A stretch of DNA of 64,000 bases from Aphrophora alni (lineage: Eukaryota > Arthropoda > Insecta > Hemiptera > Aphrophoridae): contig OY740765.1 in the NCBI GenBank assembly GCA_963513935.1, positions 69,598,253-69,662,252 on the forward strand, given 5' to 3'. The position numbers and the translations under genes are program-made. Positions within the stretch are counted from its first letter, which is position 1, and each line of letters opens with the position of its first letter. The notes below the pieces were generated by a model. That model saw only the letters and a list, made by a program, of their open reading frames with translations, was not told the origin of the DNA and ran no database searches. Of this stretch, positions 50,182-61,384 are shown piece by piece.

Positions 50182-52481
50182 CAGGGCTGTCCAACTTCGA
50201 GTGGCCCAATGGCCCGCTATAAATCAAATTGCGGTTGTCAGGGCCGCATCTTTATCAGTGATTTGTTATACCGGTATGTACAAAAAGTGTTTGTTTGTTT
50301 AATTATTTTTATTTATTTAAAAAATTTACAAATATACAAAAAAGTGTGGGAAGTTTGGGGATGTTGGTTTTCACTAACTAGTGTATCAATATTAACATTA
50401 ATATTTGTTGTTGACAAACGAAGCAACTGAGTATCAGACAGGGAACACATATATTTTGACTTTATAAATTTCATGTTGGAAAAGCTGCTTTTGCAAAGAT
50501 ACATGCTTCCCAGAATTGAGCCCATTATAAGGTCTAAGTTTCGCAAGTTGGGGTAACATTCTACTGGGAGTAACTTGAAATTACACAATTCCAGTTGAAG
50601 GTCTGCTCTGCTTACGTTCTCAACAGAAATAGTAGGCCTAAGTGGCTTAGTAAAAACTGACATTTCTCCTTTGATTTTTTTTAAAGTCGCTAAACCGGTT
50701 TCCGACTAAACCAGATTTTGTCAATGTATTTTATATAAGTTAAATATGAAACTTAAAAAACCTTCATTTCTTCACTGTGCTCTTTACACCTTGGAAGAAA
50801 TGAAAATTCATGTTTTTGTTTTTTTTAGTGAACACTTAAAAAGCTTAATTTTATTTTTAAATCCTTTTGTGTGGCCAAATAAGTTGGCAATATTCTGATG
50901 CGTTCCTTGTAGCTTCAAATTCAATTCTTTAAAGTGGAATGTCAGGTCTGTTAAAAATGCAAAGTCTGATAAAAATTTTGCATCTACAATTTGATTTTCC
51001 AGTTCCGTAGTGTCGGACTTCACTTCGTTTTTAAGGAAAAGGTTAAAATTTACAGGAGCGAAGAAAATTTAGTTTCCGGCGCTTAACCAACGAATATATG
51101 AGTGAATTAATAAGTCTCCATGTGTAGTATCTACCTCGGCCAAAAAATCACGAAACTTCCTGTGAGTCTGCTCCCTCTTATAATATTAGTTATTTTAGCA
51201 ACTACTTTTATGACATTCATTTGACGTAAGGACTTCCCACACAGGTCCTCTTGGTGAGCAATGCAGTGTATCACAGGACAGTTAATATTGTTTTGTTGTA
51301 AGAGTCCTTGAAATCCAATTTTAGTTCCTATAATAGCTACGGGTCCTTAAATAACGATACAGGAACAATTATCTAATCCCCCATTGTCTGATACCACCTT
51401 ATTTACATCTTCAAAAATATCCGTACCCTTGGTTATACCATGGAGAGGAATAAGATCAAGGATCTCCTCTGCTGCTCTGAAGCCATCTTGAATAGTTCGA
51501 ACAAAAGTTACAAGTTGGCTTTTGTCCAGGCAGAGTGAAAAAATATTTATTTTTTTCAATTACGACATGCAATTTTTTGGATACATATTGATTAATGTGG
51601 TCTACACTTCTTGCAATCATTTGATGGGACATTGAGACGATTGCGAATTTTTCTGTAATTTTTGTCTCATTAAATTGTTTTGCCATTTTGATTGCACAAT
51701 TCTTAATGAGCACATCATCACTAAAAGGGTTTTTTTCACCTTTTGTCAATTTCCAAAGCTACTTCGTAAGAAGCGGCAATACATTTTGAAAATAGTTTTT
51801 TTTTTAAATATATTCCGTAATGATATCATTTCCAGACTCACCTGTATACTGCTGAAACATTTTCTCATGTAACGTAGTGTAAGTCGTTTCATATTATACG
51901 TTCTTTAGGAACTGATATTACCTGCATACAAATAATCCACTTTATTATTGTTGTTTGTGATTAAATAGTCTGATTCCCAACGGTTATTATAAATTAGATG
52001 TTCGTCTGTTATTTTTCTTTTCTGCAAAGACATATTTCACATAAAAACCCCTTAAATTGAGTTGATGCGTACCGCACACCAGAACAAAATGACTACAATA
52101 TTATAAACAAATAAACACTTGACTAACACGTAACAATAAACTTCGCAAGCCGTATTCATTGTTGTTTTGTCATTGAGTCGCTATTCCACACTATTAACTA
52201 TTAACTCTGCCCGTCCCGATTGACTCAACCTTGTTTAATGCGCGCGCATGGCCACTCGAATGTTTGAGAGCGGTTCAGGTTTAGAGAGAATGTTCCAGTA
52301 ACTTCGTTGCGGCCTTTTATCCATCGTAAGTGGCGTCACAAGCGTATGTCTATTATTTTATTTCATCGTTGGTAGTAATGACTCGCTTGTGTATATTTTC
52401 GTGTTTAGGCATATTTCTATATTTTTGAACCCCTCTTCGTTGGTCGCATGCGGCTCTCGGGCCTCATGTTGGAGAGCCCTG
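50182..52481 (-). mobile_element. hAT element, 2.3 kb, with 8-bp target duplication
   Basis: The ends are CAGGGCTGTCCAAC at the left and, in reverse complement, CAGGGCTCTCCAAC at the right. They are flanked by GTTTAGGG (50174-50181) and GTTTAGGC (52482-52489), a near-perfect 8-bp duplication, the hAT hallmark. The interior holds one broken hAT transposase on the minus strand. All expected parts of a full-length copy are present. Confidence 0.9.
50313..52033 (-). pseudogene. hAT transposase, GTF2IRD2/ZBED-like, broken
   Basis: ATG at 52033 gives MSLQKRKITDEHLIYNNRWE..., the usual N-terminus. A possible donor follows at YAG|GTAATA. Then, with stops and shifts, 'ASYEVALEI', 'PFSDDVLIKNCAIKMAKQF', 'SLCLDKSQLVTFVRTIQDGF', 'GITKGTDIFEDVNKVVSDNG', 'IHCIAHQEDLCGKSLRQMN', 'LSDFAFLTDLTFHFKELNLK' with 'LQGTHQNIANLFGHTKGFKN', and the C-terminal dimerisation block 'KSSFSNMKFIKSKYMCSLSD' before a TAA at 50313. 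This order matches the hAT-derived half of vertebrate GTF2IRD2 and related ZBED/hAT proteins. At least one stop (KR*KKPF) and several frameshifts inactivate it. Confidence 0.85.
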
Positions 52482-53030
52482 GTTTAGGCGATTTAAATCG
52501 CGGGACCTGGGGGCCAATTAATAGGTCCGCCTCGACCAATCCATCTGCATGGAAAACTTAAGTTTAAATGCTGTATAATTTCTTGTAAATAATGAGATGT
52601 AGCACCTTCATGATGGAATCACATTTGCTGTCTTTTCAAGACAACATTCTGCTTACCTCTAGCAGAATTGGCACTTCTATCTAGTAGATTTTAAACAGTT
52701 TGTAAAAGGATACAGTTTATAAATAATTAGCAAATGAACTTTTCTTCAGTGTTCTCCCGAGATATATTTGTTCGATTTGAAATTCGCCTGATGCTGAGTT
52801 GAGTATCATTTGAATAATATGTTCTTGTTCAGGTACAGGTTGTCTACAGGACATTCAATGGAACAAGCAACTATTGGTAAATACCCATTAGTTCGTAAGC
52901 TATCGAAAACGAAGGAAAATGTTTCGTGATTAGGTATTCTTCTGTTCGGAAATTCACGTTTTGCAACCCGGCTATTTTCATTACAAAATCCGTAAACGAA
53001 AAGAATATATATGTTCTAACGATAATTATT

Positions 53031-54565
53031 ATATTATAATTTCAGAAATATTATATAAATCAAAATTATGAATTAATTAGTCATACCTTGGATTGTCAAC
53101 ACATAAGGAAAGTTATTAATGATGAAGTCCAAATATACTCTTTAACATTAGCTCTGAAATATCTAATTTTATTTAAATTTATTTTCCAATTACTTTTGTT
53201 TTTTATTTTACACTATTTGCTCAGGGGGAGCTCTTTAATGAACAATTAATACAGTGAGTGAAATTTTAATAATACAGAGAATTGCAATTTTAACAATTTA
53301 GTTTCCAAAAAAGTCTATAATAATTAGTACAATACCAAATCCACTTTTGTTGTATTCCTTTGTAAGTAATCCAGTGCTGCTAGTTGAGTGAAGAACTTTC
53401 ACTTTATTACTGGTTAATGATGTTCACCAAACACTACACTGTACTATGTGATTTATCAATAAAATGATTCACTTCAAATTACCACGAAGATGCACTCAAC
53501 ACTTTGTAGATGTACCTCTTTAGTACTGCAACGAAGATTACTAAGGTGTTAAATACTTTTACTTTGTAAAAACAAACACAGTTAAAACATACGTGTTAAA
53601 AAACAATTATTACTTTACTATTACTAAACTGGAATTATAACTTATAGGAAATACTAATTTCTACATTAGGAATACTTTTGGCTTTACTTCGCCGACCCCT
53701 ATGATGTGAGTTTTTCCCCAAGACTCCCTATATAATTTTTACTTTGTCGATGCTAAAAAATACTTATTCCCTCTCTCTTAATTTACTTTAACCAATGAAC
53801 GTAAGCAGCTACTTTTTGTCAGCCAATCAAATTTTAATGTTTCAAAATTGTGACAGTTTAGAAAACTGTTGTCCCGTTACATTTTATGAGTTTTGTGTGT
53901 GATTCTCCTTAAGTTTCTAATATATAGTTATTTATGACTTAATTGCATACAATGATTCTGGGTATAATTTAAGTGTTTTTCTCTTTTTTTTTCTTTAAAG
54001 TTGTGAATGGTGTTCTGACTGATTTATAACATATCCCCCTAACGCTTCACCTTGTCGGCTATCATAAAACGTTTAACATGTGTCCAACAAATGTATCTAT
54101 TTCTATATTCTTTTTAAAATATTAGACCATTACTGGAAAGCTTATTGATTTCGTTATAATGTATATTCTTAATTTGAACATTTAAAAGGACTGAAACTTA
54201 TATTTAGAAAATATCTCGAACGAAAGCATAAAATTAGCATACATAAACGCAAATCCCAACAGATAGATTAGTTATAATGAACACTGTAATTGATCTTACT
54301 GTTGGATTAAATTAATTGTTGAGCAGCTGTTTTATGATTTCAATTGAAATTTTTTTTTCTGAATAGTAGGCCTACAGTGTTGCTAACTTTAGGCTTTCAG
54401 AAAACTAGATTTACCCAACCTAACGTAACCCGGGCTGGAGATTATATTATACTTATCATAAGTCGGGTTTCAAGAGGTTAATATAGCTCTCTCCAACCCC
54501 CCCCTCCCAAAAGTACACGATCTAGTTATGATCTGCACTAAGTCGTCATGGAATGTTTTAAAGTT
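53031..54565. other. AT-rich spacer, nothing recognised
   Basis: No coding sequence, tandem repeat or element end could be supported. Confidence 0.35.
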
Positions 54566-54570
54566 AATAT

Positions 54571-56262
54571 AACGGGTGTAACAGATCACTCCGTTATAAC
54601 AAATCACTTACTTTATTAATACTTTACTCTACTAATTTGCCTCTACGTTGGGCGACAAATATAACAAATCACTTCTCCTTCTTTTAATTTTATTTCAATT
54701 AATTAATACTCATTTAACAACAACATTTACCTTTTATAAAATCTTTCAGTTTATTTAACATGAATCGAGAATAATGGAACATGTACATCAAATTATTCAA
54801 ATCTTACTTAACTAGTTCATTCATTCATCAAACATTCCTTATATTAATTTATTTATTACAATTTGGTTCTTTAACTTCTAATTTCCTATTTTAAGAATAT
54901 TCAAGGCCTTTTTTCTGTCTTTTCCTTGAATATTTACACAACAAATTTATCTTAATCTTGACTCAAATTGGTATGATTTTATGAATCGATTCTACAATTA
55001 TAATATGAATTTACTTTATTTTTAACATTTAACTTTTACTTGATTATTCAAATAATTAGCTCCTTTTTTAGAATTTTATTATACTTTTCTTTACCAATTG
55101 ATTTTACTTTAACATTAAAAAAAAAAATTTATAGCTAGCTCAGTTTTAAATTTATTTAACAAAACACAATTTCTTATCTCGGGTCAATAGGTTCCTTTAA
55201 TGGCTCAATTGAAAGTGAAATTTTTATGATGAATTTAAAATAATTAACAATTTTTTTGTACTTATCAATGTTGATCCCTTCAAGCGGTCGATTTGCACAT
55301 TTCACTACACAAACACTATAATTGACTCTTTTTAAACCACCACACTGCTCGACGCACTTTATTCTTTTATTAATCCTTTCTCTTGCGCTCTCGGTTGATC
55401 CAATTTTCAGCTTCCTTCTCTGCGATGATGGTAATACCTTGGCACTGGTCGATCGAACTCCTTTTCTTTATCTGACTTCAAACTCCACAAAACTTCTAAT
55501 CTGCAATTTTACTGTTAACTATTTCTTCTTTTCTTTTACTTTAATCAAAATTATTAAACTTTTTAAAATTAACTCAGAGACGTCTTGTCTCTTTCTTCAA
55601 CGTTGATCAAACTTTCTGGACCACAGAGCAGACTCTCTGTCCCCAGAACCTTCCTTCTCAACTTCCCTTCCAAGACTCCCTCTTTTTCGAAACCCTGGTC
55701 TCTGTAGAACTCTCTCCTTTCTTCGGAACACGAGTTTCGCGCCCTGTTCGCTGATTCGTTTAAATTTCCCTAACTTTCTCAACATGTGTCTTTTTCGCTT
55801 CTTAGTGGTCGTTTTAAATCGTCCGTTGGTTTTTTAAGCGTGTGATCGTATTCGATTGGTCGACCTATTTTCTCCTTTTCGTTTTTTGTGTTTTTTGAAG
55901 CACCGTTAGAACTTTCTACTTGGTGTACCGTTATGACGCTGGCTTTCCCTTCGATCTCTCTTTTTTTTTATAAAAACCTCTGCGTTCCCCTAAGATCCCG
56001 TTATCGTCGTTCTTTTTTAATGTAGCCCATGTGTTTCTCCAAGGTTATAGAAATCCTGGTTCTATTGTAAATGACACGTACACTTTTAACTGCAGGTGAC
56101 AGCTGTCGCTTCCCTTCATCATTTAATATTGGTTCTTTCCTTCATATTTATTATTATTCCATTTTTTAATATAGTTTTTTATAAGTTATTTTAATTATTT
56201 AGTATTAGATGTCATATGATATCAATTGTTTATATAGGTGATATTATGATATTGTTACACCG
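54571..56262 (-). mobile_element. Probable solo LTR (or TIR element), about 1.7 kb
   Basis: Outer ends are TGTAACAGATC at the left and GATATTGTTACA at the right, i.e. TG..CA with short inverted ends. Read on the minus strand, a TATA-like GGTTTTTATAAAA lies near 55980 and an AATAAAGTAAG near the distal end, as a promoter and polyadenylation signal of an LTR would. No target duplication is seen; the longer match AACGGGTGTAACA/AACGGTGTAACA instead suggests terminal inverted repeats. No protein is encoded. Composition resembles units A and B. Confidence 0.4.
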
Positions 56263-57695
56263 TTCAGATCTATTGTGGGCAAACGATTTGATCTATAAAT
56301 TTGAAATAAATTGTAACCTCATTAATTTGTATATCAACAATGATGAGAACCTTTTTTTTTTAATTCGGTAACTCAGAAGGCCATATTTTTGGGGTTGTGG
56401 TCTGTATCTCAAAATTTTCAAATGGAAGCATGGGTCAAGTGATATCTTGTTTTAAATATCTTACAACAACAAACATTTTGTCATTAAGGTTTTTTTTAAA
56501 CCCTGTCGGTTTCAAAATGGCCACTAAAAATGTCCGGAAATTCAGGTTTAACGTAATTTAACTAAGAAAACTCTCAAACTAGATACTATATCTTATCTAC
56601 CTAAAATATTATCCGACTGAAAGATGAGTGAGTAGTTTGAACTAAATTTACTGCTGTGTGTAGGTGTGTGTGTGTGTGTGTGTGTGTGTCATTGTTGTGT
56701 TAGGAAGTCCCTTACAAACTAGTTTTCTTGGCCAAAGCTCAAGTGTCTCCCCTCTCTCCCTCTCTCTTTTATCATTGATAACAATTATTCTTTCCTTGTA
56801 TTTAATATTCTTGTTTAAATTTCTACTGTAGGTTGGTGTGGACCATTAAAGTAATAATTGTGCAGCATTATTCCTGTATGTGGGCCAAGAAATAACATAG
56901 CAATACATTCCATACATATGCAATTTCAAGTCCAAGTAAAATATTTACTCATGCGGATAGACAAGCAGGCGAAAGACAATATGAATAGTGTTTTCATATA
57001 ACTATGGTGTTGTAACAACAGAAAAAATAATGAAATATACAAACATACACAAAATAAATGTTTTGAAATTACACTGAGAGAAATAAGAGTGTGATTATGA
57101 TACAAATATAAATATTTGTGTCATAGTTTTTCAAAAGCAAAATAGGAATAAAAAAATTGTAAGTTGATGATTCTATCAAAATTAAGAAAATTTTAATCTG
57201 TTCATAGTTTCTCATGAATATTTTCATAAACAGCTTTATGTCAGAGATAGAAATAATATAAAAAATATTAAAAACTGCAAGGAAAATATTCTTCTATACT
57301 TAACAGGTTTACACCGAATAGTAAAATACAATCAAGAACTAAAGTGTTGACTAACTATAACTTTAAAGATTTAAAATGATGTATATTTGTATCGAACTGA
57401 TATGTCGTTTCTACAGAGATAAAATGATTAATGGTCAGATCAGGGCAAGATCTGCATCTAGATTTATAGTATCTGAGCCAGTAATAAGACTGTTGGTGTG
57501 TCAGACTAGGAAAAACATGTCCTACTGACCTATAGGATAGTTCTTTGCATGAAGAACTGACAAATTTCTAAAAATAGGCTGCAGTGGATCAGTTTCACAA
57601 CAGGTTGTATTAAATTACAGTGCCCAGGTTTTTATCCTTTTTTAAATTTAAAATATATCAAAATATAAATCGATAATTAGATAATAGCAACTAAT
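56263..57695. other. Spacer, probably intron of the NRF6-like gene
   Basis: Contains (GT)n at about 56662-56689 and a decayed repeat at 56340-56640 ('TTTCAAAATGGCCACT'). It lies downstream of the NRF6-like exon on the minus strand, so the next exon is expected at lower coordinates, but I did not find it. Confidence 0.35.
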
Positions 57696-57702
57696 AACTT
57701 AC

Positions 57703-57849
57703 TTTGTAAGGCCCATAGATTGAAATTGTCCAACTGTTGAGCAAAGATTCGGCTGTGGTCTCGACATACTGGGTCTGGACTTTCCTGGAGAGTAAAAGGA
57801 GGCAGCATTGAGAACAAGTTACCGATTAGTTCTCTAGGCACATTATCAT
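57703..57849 (-). CDS. Exon of a 'nose resistant to fluoxetine 6'-like gene (NRF domain)
   Basis: On the minus strand a 147-bp segment lies between a TTATTTTTTCAG acceptor and a GTAAGT donor. It is open in one frame and reads 'DNVPRELIGNLFSMLPPF', 'TLQESPDPVCRDHSRIFAQQ', 'LDNFNLWALQ', with the first base of the next codon (A, as in Met) at the splice. The Cys followed about 20 residues later by 'NFNLWALQ(M)' is the start of the NRF N-terminal domain in insect NRF6-like proteins, multi-pass membrane proteins with a C-terminal acyltransferase-3 domain. Relatives typically go on with 'DASAK.P.G'. Other exons were not found here. Lack of decay, ideal splice sites and phase make this the best candidate for a live host gene in the window. 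The family call rests on one short exon. Confidence 0.6.
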
Positions 57850-57879
57850 CTGAAAAAATAAATTCATTATTTATAAATT

Positions 57880-58800
57880 GTACTCTAATGGTCCACTGAA
57901 CAGTAAACTACCTTGTTGGATGAATAACAATCTAAAATTAATGGAGGATAAAATAAAGCAATAAAGCTTAAAGTTTCAAAATATTTTAATAATATAAATG
58001 AAATATTATTTTATATTATTAAAATATTTTGAAACTTTAAGCTTTATTGCTTTATTTTATCCTTGAATATGGAGTTTCAACAAGAAATATCTGCTATTAC
58101 ATTAAAATTAAAATTAATCAATCAAACAATTAAATACTTCAGAATTATTCATAATAATGGTTCTGTGAACAGAAGACCTCGATCATTATAAAATATATGT
58201 TACCATTCTACAATAATACAGACGAGTCGATCTGTGAACAGTAATCTAAGATCCATGGATACTTAACACTCTTGAGTTATTTACGCTAGTGTTTCGGTGA
58301 ATACCACTTTCCTTGGATGATTAACATTAAAAATTATGTATTTTAGTGTTTCTGTGAATGGTAAACAGCACTCCTTAGATATCTAACACTGTAAAATTAT
58401 TCAGACTAATGTGTAGAAGTTGATCGCGTAACTCAGACTTTTAAAACCTTAGAATTGTTGTGACTTGTTGTTCTGTGAAAATGAAATCACACTTCTTAGA
58501 TGTTTAGCAATAAAGAATTAATCAGGCAAGTGGTTCTCTAAACAGTAAACCACGCTCTTGAATGTGTAACACTCTAGATTAATTCATACTCATAGTTCTC
58601 AAACAGTAGACCATACACCTTTTATGTTTTACACTATATAATTATTGTGACTAGTTGTTTTGTGAACAGAAGATGACACTCCTTTGATGTTTACCACTGT
58701 AGAATTATTCAGTCTAATGGTTCTGGGAGGAATAGACCATACTTCTTTGATGTTTACCACTTTAGAACTATATTCAAACCAGTAGGTTTGACAAGACTAC
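57880..58800 (+). repeat. Diverged minisatellite of about 70 bp
   Basis: A unit of the type ACTGTAGAATTATTCAGACT ... GGTTCTGTGAACAGTAGACC ... CACTCCTTAGATGTTTA recurs about ten times with heavy divergence. The first unit lies right after the NRF6-like exon; the Penelope tail (57943-58108) is inserted after it. A 61-codon frame at 58797-58982 (-) at its end has no recognisable features. Confidence 0.6.
57943..58108 (+). mobile_element. Snap-back Penelope 3' tail
   Basis: 58018-58107 matches the 3' end of the 32973-34703 Penelope element (GAAACTTTAAGCTTT ... GCTATTACATTAAA). The left half, 57945-57998, is a perfect inverted copy of 58010-58063, separated by an 11-nt loop. TAAAATTAAT flanks both sides (57933-57942 and 58109-58118). 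Confidence 0.8.
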
Positions 58801-58982
58801 ACCACACCCGTTGTATTTATTACAACAGAAATATATTTGTTACTCCAATTATCAGAACACCAAATGATAACTGTAATCACTTCATCACCATGTATATGCA
58901 TGTTTAACAAGAAACCAGTTTTGGCAATATTCAAATCTTCTTTAATAACAACACATTTACTAAAACATTCCTGACAGATCAC

Positions 58983-59089
58983 AATAGAATCATCTTAATA
59001 GAAAACCCTATCTGTTAATACTTATATATATCTTTCAAATTCAACTGCCTCTGGAAGGTTCATTAACATAACAAAATATTTACAAGTTA
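58983..59089. other. Short spacer between minisatellites
   Basis: Nothing recognised. Confidence 0.3.
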
Positions 59090-59870
59090 CGATTTAGTAG
59101 ATTACTGTATAGGATTCTTGGTATATTTCTACAATTTTAAAAGGGTGAACAGATTACTAGGGTTAATTCTTATTCTTTTTTATACAATGTTAAACATGTA
59201 AAAAAAATACTGTTTTGGACTTTTGGTCTATTTGTAAAATGTTAAATGTATGAGCAGATTGCTAGCTTGGATTCTTGGTCTATTAGTATAATATTAAACG
59301 ATTGACCAGATTACTGCATTGGGTTCTTGGTCTATTGTACGATATTAACGTGTGAGCAGATTACTGCAATGGATTTTTGATCTTTTTGCGCAATATTAAA
59401 TGAGTGAGCAAATTACTGCATTGTATTCTTGGTCTATTTGCACAATATTAAACGTGTGATAGATTACTGCCTTGGATTCTTTTCTATTTGTACAATGTTA
59501 ATCGCGTCAGTAAAATACTGCGTTAGATCCTTGCTCTATTAAAATTTTAAAATGTCTATTTGTACAATTTTTTCCTCCATTGCTGTTTAAAGGTGAATCA
59601 CCTCTTGGTAATCTTCACTGTATAAGAAAAGGAAGAAAAGAACATAAAATGAAGACTCTTCTTCATGCTGTTACACTATTAGCATCAGGGTCAGAAGAAA
59701 AGAAGAGTTGGTTAAGAGATACCAGATAGGATAAATGAAAGAGAGGGATCTCAATCAAGACCACATGAAAATGGTGTAAATCCAGCTGGATCTATTGGGA
59801 TTGCCACACCCGTAATTACTGTAGTGAGTTCCTGAGGATGTACAATGTTAAACACATAAACAGATTACTG
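59090..59870 (+). repeat. Diverged minisatellite of about 62 bp, interrupted by S1
   Basis: A unit of the type GTGAGCAGATTACTGCATTG, GATTCTTGGTCTATTTG(T)ACAATATTAAAC repeats about eight times from 59090 to 59568, with one more partial unit (TGTACAATGTTAAACACATA, CAGATTACTGGAA) after the S1 copy. Confidence 0.7.
59569..59838 (+). repeat. S1 dispersed repeat, full-length copy with target duplication
   Basis: TTTTTTCCTCCATTGCTGTTT ... GAGTTCCTGAGGA. TGTACAAT stands on both sides (about 59560-59567 and 59839-59847), because the element lies inside a minisatellite unit, so its ends can be read directly. The length of about 270 bp without protein suggests a SINE. In reverse complement it has a B-box-like GGTTAGATCCC type word and an A-rich end (..CAGCAAGGAAAAA). 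Confidence 0.75.
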
Positions 59871-61380
59871 GAATAATATAAATTATTACAATATTTTGTG
59901 CGATATGTTACATATAGGTTAAAATGGCATAACATTGTCAACATATTATTGTTGTAAAATTTAGTTTATTTTGTTTGAATTGAAATAAGTTTGTGAATTA
60001 AATTGTGAAGATAGAAAAAATACTTCCAGTTACCTTTCAAATATAATTAGTTAAATCATGTTGGGAGAAAGTGTGATAAAAAATCTGATTTATAGTTTTA
60101 ATGTCTGGCGCAATTACTGTACCATGGTGTAAGATGAGAGTACTTTCATACTATGACATTTCGAGTCACTACTGTTGAAGTTAAACATCTTTTCCCTTTA
60201 TCATAGCTAAAAATATCAACATTCTCTTTCAAATTTTTTTCCAACTAAATTCGTCTTTGGAATCTTTAAAACATAAAAATAGTGGCTAATTTTTTTTCCC
60301 TCGACCGATTTTTAACCAATTAATTTTTCATATTTAGGACGTTGATTTCAATTTTTCCCCACTCAAGGAGTAGGAATAACATACATTTCTTTAAACCAAA
60401 AAGACAACCATAAATTTAAAATTTTTTGCTTCTTAATCGATTTTCCTAAGCTTTAAAATATGTATTTAGTATGCCAAATTAGTTAAACACAATATCATTT
60501 TTAATTCAGTATCATAGTTGATGTTAGATTTGCCCTTAAAAACAAAATATATTTACTTTTTTTTAGACACTGATTTTATATTTGATGATGTTACTTTTGT
60601 AACTATAAAAACCCCTATATTTCTCTCTTTTTCATTTAAAATTTTGAAACTTATAGTAGTTTTTGTGTCATTCGATTTTTACTTACACTAACAACAGTAT
60701 AGGCTACAATTACAATCTTGCTTCTAACACAGTAAGCCCCAAGATAGTTTTATACCAATTACTGTCTGTGCCCAAGTATGATTATATTAAAATTTTACTT
60801 TAGACTTAAAGATAACAATAATGTCAATGCCTAGTTAATTTCATCTCATTTCAGTCTATGTCCTACTTTTTTCAACCTAGAACTGTTTTCAACTTCTATG
60901 TAACAAGTACAAGGTGGATTGTTACAGACTTATATATTATTCTTGACCCTGTGACTTTCATAGGCGTTTTAAATCAAACAATACGCAATATATATTCATA
61001 AAAATACACATTGACAGGAAAGATTTTAACGTCTATCTAAAATGGTACACACAGGTAGATGGAAACGTTTTTTATGTACCCAAAGTGGTACAAATGAGAC
61101 ACGGTTTAGCAATATTTTATTGAGGCAAACGAACACAGGACTTTCGCAAGTTTCATAAGATCTGCGTCCAAGGTATGTTTATGTGTTAAGAAACATCGTA
61201 AAGTTAGACCGGTATGGCAGTAACCCCCCCCCCCTCCCCCCAAGGCAGAGACGTCTCTGCTGGAAGTTGGAATGGAACCAGCTATGTCATTCTTTGCTCG
61301 GAGAATGTGTGTGTTTACTTAATGACAATTATGACCTAAAATACGACACGAAATTCTGTAATTGCTATAACAGAATAAAT
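59871..61380. other. AT-rich spacer, nothing recognised
   Basis: Likely intron of the NRF6-like gene. An earlier exon of that gene could lie here but I see none. C-rich runs occur at 61225-61241. Confidence 0.35.
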
Positions 61381-61384
61381 AAAG

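Larger units (their letters stand above)
49985..53030 (-). pseudogene. Tc1/mariner-like DDE transposase relic, interrupted by a hAT element
   Basis: Starting near 53030 on the minus strand: 'FVYGFCNENSRVAKREFPNR' and 'HETFSFVFDSLRTNGYLP' (helix-turn-helix side), 'PVPEQEHIIQMILNSASGEF', then 'EGATSHYLQEIIQHLN' and 'CRWIGRGGPINWPP' (catalytic part). The hAT element follows at 52481-50182, then 'YHLSRHLKELFYQGKVNSKE' and 'ENILNII' (C-terminal side) at 50181-49985. Many stops and shifts are present. Removing the hAT element and one copy of its 8-bp duplication makes the frame continuous across the join. This relic must therefore predate the hAT insertion. Confidence 0.72.

Noticed and set aside
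58797..58982. 61-codon frame (-) with three Cys
   Set aside because: Starts at a non-ATG codon at the edge of a diverged minisatellite; nothing supports translation.
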